Positions 37,085 to 41,502 of a DNA stretch of 41,502 nt are shown here, piece by piece (within the stretch, counting starts at the first letter, position 1; each line of letters starts with the position of its first letter). The translations under genes were made by a program, and so were the position numbers. Origin of the DNA: Actinomadura sp. CNU-125 (GTDB lineage Bacteria > Actinomycetota > Actinomycetes > Streptosporangiales > Streptosporangiaceae). The notes under the pieces are model-generated. The model was not told where the DNA came from. It searched no databases and saw nothing but the letters and a program-made list of their open reading frames with translations. The stretch spans positions 1-41,502 of the forward strand of contig NZ_MKJY01000566.1 in the NCBI RefSeq assembly GCF_001942465.1, given 5' to 3'.

Positions 37085-37980
37085 GACCGCACCTCCGCGA
37101 CCTCGCGCGCCGTCCCGGCCGGGGGCGCGGCGGCCCGCCGCTCCCGCAGCCGCCGCCAGCGCAGCGGGTCGATCAGGCCGCCGGGCACCCAGATCATGAT
37201 GACCAGCAGCAGAACGCCGTTGATGATGGACTGTCCCTGGCCGATGAACTGGTTCACGTACACCGGCAGGCCGGTGAAGACGATCGCGCCGATGACGGAA
37301 CCGAACCAGTGGTAGGCGCCGCCGAGGACGACGCAGGCGATGACGGTGACGGCCAGGTCGATGTAGAAGCTGTCGGGGTCGATGTAGCGCAGCAGCCCGG
37401 CCTGCAGGACGCCGCCGATCCCGCCGATCACGCCGCTGATCGCGAACGCGGCCATCTGGACGCGGCGGACCGGGACGCCCATCGTCGCGGCGGCCGTCGG
37501 GTCCTCGCGGGTCGCGACGGCGGCCGTCCCGAACCGGGACCGGGCGAGCCGGGCGAGGAACAGGCAGACGAGCGCGAGCACCAGCAGGAGCTGCCACAGC
37601 TCCACCTTGACGGGGACGATCTGCCCTTCGGAGCCGCCGGTGAGGTCGCCGAGGTTCACCACGATGACCCTGGTGACGAGGATGAGCGCGACGGTCGCGA
37701 GGGCCAGCCAGTGGCTGTCGAGGCGGATGAGCAGCAGCCCGGCCGCGGCGGCGAGGACGCCGCCGCCGAGACCGCCCGCCACGAGCGCGGCCCACAGCCC
37801 GAACCCGGCCTCCGTCATCAGGTACGTCGCGGTGAACGCGCCGGTCGCGGCGAAACTGACCGAGGCGAAGCTGAGCAGGCCCGCCCACAGCGTCACGTAC
37901 GTGCTCAGGGCGAGGATCGCGCCGACGAGCGCGAATTCGAGGGCGCTGAAAAGCAGGGCGAGTTGCGTCGCCAACATCAT
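37081..37980 (-). CDS. livM: ABC transporter permease, LivM type
   Basis: 299 residues with 8-9 helices. It opens FALVGAILALSTYVTLWAGL and carries GSVIGAIVFTGLPVYVNQFI near the end, with the cytoplasmic EDPTAAATMGVPVRRVQMAAF coupling loop typical of LivM. ATG 37980 overlaps the livH stop. The C-terminal tail is Arg-rich. Confidence 0.93.
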   Translation of the reverse strand: MMLATQLALLFSALEFALVGAILALSTYVTLWAGLLSFASVSFAATGAFTATYLMTEAGFGLWAALVAGGLGGGVLAAAAGLLLIRLDSHWLALATVALILVTRVIVVNLGDLTGGSEGQIVPVKVELWQLLLVLALVCLFLARLARSRFGTAAVATREDPTAAATMGVPVRRVQMAAFAISGVIGGIGGVLQAGLLRYIDPDSFYIDLAVTVIACVVLGGAYHWFGSVIGAIVFTGLPVYVNQFIGQGQSIINGVLLLVIMIWVPGGLIDPLRWRRLRERRAAAPPAGTAREVAEVRS

Positions 37981-38864
37981 GCTCTCCCTAGCTCGACGGT
38001 GCGGAACAGGCCGCGCGGACGGGCGACGAGGACGGCGAGCAGGAGGCCGAACGTGATGGCGTCCTGGAACGAGGCGGAGATGTACTGCGCCGACAGCACC
38101 TGGACGACGCCGATCAGGAACCCGCCGAACGCGGCGCCCCGGACGTCGCCCATGCCGCCGATGACGACGGCCGCGAAGCCGTGCAGGAGCAGCCCGTCGC
38201 CGAGGCCGAACGTGAACGTCTGCCCGGCGGCGAAGAACACGCCCGCCAGCCCGGTGGCGGCACCGGCCAGCGCCGCCGCGGTGAGGATCGCGACGCGCGG
38301 GTCGACCCCGCCGAGCATCGCGGCGCCCCGGTCGTGCCCGACGGCGCGGATCGCCGAACCGAGCCTCGTCCGGTGCAGGATCAGGTGGATCGCGGCGGTC
38401 ACCGCGACCGCGCACACGATCGCGAGGAGCTGCGTCATCAGCACCCGGACGCCGCCGACCTGCAGGAGGTCGTTCGGGACCGTGCCCGGCGGGAACCCGA
38501 GCGGCGCGGCGCCGGTGGCGAGGCTCGCCGCCTCCCGCAGCGAGATCCACAGCGCGACGCTGGTGATGATGGTGCCGAGGAGCTGCTCGCCGCCGCCGCG
38601 CGAGCGCAGCGGCTGGAAGGCGATCTGGTCGACCGCGACGGCGGTGACCGCACCGGCCGCCGCGCCCGCGAGGACGGCCACCGCGAACGGCAGCCCCGCC
38701 TCGGTGATCGTCCAGTAGGCGAACAGCGCGCCCCAGGTGGCGTAGACGCCCTGGGCCAGGTTGAGGATCCGCATCGTGGAGAACACCACGCCGAAGCCGA
38801 CCGCGAACAGCGCGTACACGGCGCCGAGCGAGATCCCGTTGACGAGTTGCTGGAGGAACAGCAT
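37977..38864 (-). CDS. livH: ABC transporter permease, LivH type
   Basis: 295 residues with ~8 helices. It opens LQQLVNGISLGAVYALFAVG, the LivH start, and contains SAIRAVGHDRGAAMLGGVDP, the coupling helix, and VVIGGMGDVRGAAFGGFLIG. ATG 38864 is preferred over GTG 38867 because AGGTGAAG stands directly before it. It lies 15 nt after the LivK stop. Confidence 0.93.
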   Translation of the reverse strand: MLFLQQLVNGISLGAVYALFAVGFGVVFSTMRILNLAQGVYATWGALFAYWTITEAGLPFAVAVLAGAAAGAVTAVAVDQIAFQPLRSRGGGEQLLGTIITSVALWISLREAASLATGAAPLGFPPGTVPNDLLQVGGVRVLMTQLLAIVCAVAVTAAIHLILHRTRLGSAIRAVGHDRGAAMLGGVDPRVAILTAAALAGAATGLAGVFFAAGQTFTFGLGDGLLLHGFAAVVIGGMGDVRGAAFGGFLIGVVQVLSAQYISASFQDAITFGLLLAVLVARPRGLFRTVELGRA

Positions 38865-38879
38865 CACTTCACCTGCCCG

Positions 38880-40052
38880 TCACGCGGCGCCCGCGCCCGC
38901 GGGTGCCCATTCGCGCTGCCGCCCGTCCTTCGTCCAGGCGATGTGGACGATGCTGTCGGGCGCGTACAGCTGGCCGTCCCGGAACCGGACGGTGCCGTAG
39001 ATCGTGTCGTCGAGCCGTTCGATGTCCGAGAGCGCCTTCGTGACGCTCTCGCGGGTGGGGTCCGCGCCCGCGTTCTTGACGGCGGTGGCCATCATGTACG
39101 CGGCCATGTAGCCCTGCGCGGCGTAGGCGTCGGGGTCCGTCCCGTACTCGGCCTTGTAGCTGCGCGCGAACTCCTGTCCGGTGGGCCCGGCTTTGCCCGC
39201 GAAGAAGTACACGGGGAACGGGACGCCCGCGAGCGTGGCGCCCGCGGCCTTGAACGCGCCGGGGCTGCCGACCACCTCGGTGGTGATGAGCAACCCCTGG
39301 TAGCCCCGCGCGCGCAGCGCCTTGACCAGCGAGATCGTCGACTGCTGGAGCGTCGAGATGACGATGGCCTCGGGGTTCTTCGCCATGAGTTCGCCCGCGG
39401 CGCCGCTGAAGTCGGTCTGCGCGGCGAGCGTGTTGACCGTCCCGAGGTCGCGGACGCCCGTCCCGGCGAAGCCCTCCTTGAAGGACTCGTACTGCGAGAC
39501 CCACCCGGAGTTGTCCTGGGTGACCACGTAGGCGACCGACGCGGGCTTGGCGTCCGCCGCCACGGACCGCGCGAGGTGCTTGTTGGCGACCTGCGGCAGG
39601 GTGGTCGTCCGGACGACGTACGGCGGGTCCTGGAGGCCGAGGTCGGTGGCGCCGTAGATGTTCAGCGGCAGCTTCGCGTCGGTCGTGATGACCTTCACCG
39701 CGCCGGCCACCGGCGACAGGATGCAGCAGAGGGCGCCGACGACGCTCTGGTCGACGGCGAGCTGCCGCGCCTGGTCGACGGCCTGCGACGGCTTCTCCGC
39801 GCCCTCCTTCTTCACCAGCTTGATCTTGCGGCCGCCGCCCAGGTACCCCTCGCGGTTGGCCTGGTCGACCGCGAGCTCGATGCCGTTGGCGAAGGTCCGC
39901 CCGGCGAAGGCGACCGGCCCGGTGAGCGCGGTGATGAAGCCGATCTTCACCTCGCCCTCCTTGGTCCCGCCGGTGCACGCGCTCGCCGGCGTGGCGGCGG
40001 CGATGGCCGCGGCCAGCGCGGCCAGCGACCGGCGGCGGAGTGTCAGTGCCAT
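38880..40052 (-). CDS. Liv-type substrate-binding lipoprotein
   Basis: 390 residues. A signal peptide (basic MALTLRRRSL, then an Ala-rich core) ends in the lipobox ASAC with Cys26 as the lipid anchor. The mature part begins KIGFITALTGPVAFAGRTFA, the type-1 periplasmic-binding fold of LivK/AmiC proteins. It captures the ligand for the LivHMGF importer. ATG 40052 follows GAGGAGAC. With a CoA ligase and a hydrolase in the same operon, the ligand is more likely an aromatic or aliphatic carboxylate than a branched-chain amino acid; this is inference. Confidence 0.92.
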   Translation of the reverse strand: MALTLRRRSLAALAAAIAAATPASACTGGTKEGEVKIGFITALTGPVAFAGRTFANGIELAVDQANREGYLGGGRKIKLVKKEGAEKPSQAVDQARQLAVDQSVVGALCCILSPVAGAVKVITTDAKLPLNIYGATDLGLQDPPYVVRTTTLPQVANKHLARSVAADAKPASVAYVVTQDNSGWVSQYESFKEGFAGTGVRDLGTVNTLAAQTDFSGAAGELMAKNPEAIVISTLQQSTISLVKALRARGYQGLLITTEVVGSPGAFKAAGATLAGVPFPVYFFAGKAGPTGQEFARSYKAEYGTDPDAYAAQGYMAAYMMATAVKNAGADPTRESVTKALSDIERLDDTIYGTVRFRDGQLYAPDSIVHIAWTKDGRQREWAPAGAGAA

Positions 40053-40082
40053 GGCGTCTCCTCGGACAGTGCTCGCGCGTCC

Positions 40083-41502
40083 TCAGCGGGCGGCGAGGAA
40101 CTCGATGTAGCGCCGGACGGTCGCGTTGACCGCGGCGGGGTCCTGGTCGGGGTACCAGCAGGTCGCGGGGGTGGACTCGATGCGGACGCCGGCCGGTGCG
40201 GCCGCGCGCAGCGCCGGGAGGTTGTCGGCGAGCATGTCGTCGGGCCCGGCGCAGATCAGCGCGGGGACGGCGAGTTCCGGCAGCCGTTCGCGCGTGGGGT
40301 AGCGGAAGGCGGCGGCGTAGCTGAGGTGGTACGTGGGGCCGCTCTGCAGCAGCCCGACCGTCCAGTCGTGCAGTTCGCGGGCGCGCGGGACGCGCAGCGG
40401 GCGGGACGCGGCGACGCGGTCGCGGTACCACGGCCAGAACAGGAACATGTCGCGCCGCATCCCCCACGCCCGGACGAGGTGGGAGCCGAACCGGTCGGCG
40501 CGCAGCGGCGGCAGGTAGTGCTCCAGGATGTCGGCGGTGAGCTCGGGCGGCAGCAGCGGCGGCGCCTCCAGGACGGCCCGCCGCACCAGGTCGGGGCGGC
40601 GGACGGCCGTTTCGAGCGCGATGACGGCCCCGGTGTGGGTGCCCCACAGGTGCACGGGCCCGGCGGCGCGCCGCTCGGCGATCTCGGCGATCACGTCGGC
40701 GAGGCGTCCGATGTCGATCGGGTCGCGCCACGGCTTGTCCGATTCCCCGTTGCCCGGGTAGTCGGGCGCGATCACCTGGAAGTCGCCCGACAGGCCGCGC
40801 ATCAGCGGTTCGAGCAACCCCGCCGACCCGGGCGCCGAGTGCAGCGCGATCAGCGGCGGCGCCGCCGGGTCCCCGGCCGTGCGCAGGTGGATCCGCCCGG
40901 CGGACGTCGTGACGAACTCGCGCCGCACCCGCGTAGCCCGCGTCGGCGCACCGGACGGTGCGTCCGCGAGCGGCAGCGCGCGCCGCGACGCGGGCGGGTC
41001 CGCCGGGACGGCGGGTGCCGCCGGACGTCCGTGGGCGCGCGACGTCCGGCCGAGCCATGCGGCGACCGGGGACGGGCCGGTCGTGCCGGGGTCGATCGTC
41101 GTGGTGGGGGGCATCGCCCCGGCGAACGGGTCCTCGGACGCGCGGCACCACGTCTGCCACAGGGCCGCGAAGCTCTCGGGGTGCTCGGCGAACGCGACGA
41201 CCGTCCGGTCGAGCGCGGCGGGCGTCGGCGGTTCCGCCCGTCCAGGGACGGACGAGCGCGGCGCGCCGGGCGGGAACAGGTGCGCGTCGCGGACGAACTG
41301 CCACAGCCGCTGCAGGTGCGAGCCGTCCGCGCGGGGCGTCGCGTCGGGCGGCGGCGTCTCGCGGGCGGCGGCCAGGTAGCCGGGGTCGACCTGGACGAGT
41401 TCGCGGCAGCCCGGCACGCGGCCTCGACGGCGGCGGCGAGCGCGCAGCCCATGTCGAGGCCGACGACGGTGTGGTCCGCAGCGCCGCCGCGACCTCCGCG
41501 AG
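40083..41502 (-). CDS. Tandem alpha/beta hydrolase-fold protein, partial at the window edge (frame break near 41420)
   Basis: The second hydrolase domain (~40083-40920) shows LIALHSAPGSAGLLEPLMRG, VIAPDYPGNGESDKP and the elbow HLWGTHTGAVIALETA, where the usual nucleophile Ser is His; the acid region is CAGPDDMLAD, and the last His motif is CWYPDQDP with no His. Upstream, after a frame change near 41415-41425, a first domain ends VVGLDMGCALAAAVEA and RELVQVDPGYLAAA, an elbow with Asp instead of Ser. The domains are joined by a Pro/Ala-rich linker. The 5' end lies outside the window. It precedes livK by 30 nt and heads the Liv operon. Either the enzymes use other chemistry or they are non-catalytic. 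Confidence 0.75.
   Translation of the reverse strand, partial: SRRSRRRCGPHRRRPRHGLRARRRRRGRVPGCRELVQVDPGYLAAARETPPPDATPRADGSHLQRLWQFVRDAHLFPPGAPRSSVPGRAEPPTPAALDRTVVAFAEHPESFAALWQTWCRASEDPFAGAMPPTTTIDPGTTGPSPVAAWLGRTSRAHGRPAAPAVPADPPASRRALPLADAPSGAPTRATRVRREFVTTSAGRIHLRTAGDPAAPPLIALHSAPGSAGLLEPLMRGLSGDFQVIAPDYPGNGESDKPWRDPIDIGRLADVIAEIAERRAAGPVHLWGTHTGAVIALETAVRRPDLVRRAVLEAPPLLPPELTADILEHYLPPLRADRFGSHLVRAWGMRRDMFLFWPWYRDRVAASRPLRVPRARELHDWTVGLLQSGPTYHLSYAAAFRYPTRERLPELAVPALICAGPDDMLADNLPALRAAAPAGVRIESTPATCWYPDQDPAAVNATVRRYIEFLAAR

Overview
The window is very GC-rich, uses many GTG starts and ATGA/GTGA gene overlaps, and carries families typical of Actinobacteria: a SigE-type ECF sigma factor, a PF13796-like sensor domain, an FxsT-like STAND/TPR protein, MpaB/DUF2236 and PspC. 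An Actinomadura- or Streptosporangiales-like filamentous actinomycete is the best guess; this is inference, with no marker gene to prove it. There is no IS element, CRISPR array or phage module. One tRNA-Glu gene is present.

Layout. 1-2.1 kb: end of a metallophore-type NRPS cluster (carrier - condensation/cyclization - carrier protein, then the start of a saccharopine-dehydrogenase-like reductase) behind a Zur-box-like palindrome. 2.2-3.7 kb: ECF sigma factor and a coupled membrane protein. 3.7-5.9 kb: DHA2-type drug exporter and divergent TetR regulator, each with a matching operator in its leader. 5.9-8.4 kb: a decayed Lrp/D-aminoacylase chimera and two unrecognised proteins. 8.3-11.0 kb: a compact minus-strand operon of a polynucleotide-kinase-like enzyme, a Thg1-like 3'-5' polymerase and an unrecognised ~495-residue protein, a candidate RNA-repair unit. 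11.0-16.5 kb: small membrane proteins, a BCCT betaine transporter, MpaB oxygenase, a PEP-mutase/isocitrate-lyase family enzyme and an esterase. 16.7-25.3 kb: the most interesting block. An FxsT-like NB-ARC/TPR protein is divergent from a tightly packed operon of ClC transporter, 58-residue FxSxx-like peptide, SIR2 protein and nSTAND-TPR ATPase; a two-helix membrane protein converges on it. The block looks like a regulated conflict/immunity or signalling system. 25.8-33 kb: DUF2277, asd, PspC, an MFS exporter, a zincin, a membrane phosphoesterase, tRNA-Glu, a TetR/glyoxalase pair and gene debris. 33.1-41.5 kb: a Cys-rich membrane protein, then a minus-strand operon of hydrolase, LivK, LivH, LivM, LivG, LivF and acyl-CoA ligase, which reads as uptake and CoA activation of a carboxylic acid substrate.

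Quality warning. At least a dozen otherwise intact genes are broken by a single-base frame change, mostly an apparent lost base in a GC run, and the tRNA also lacks one stem base. This pattern fits sequencing or assembly indels better than real decay. Genes below are given over their full inferred extent, with the frame break stated.
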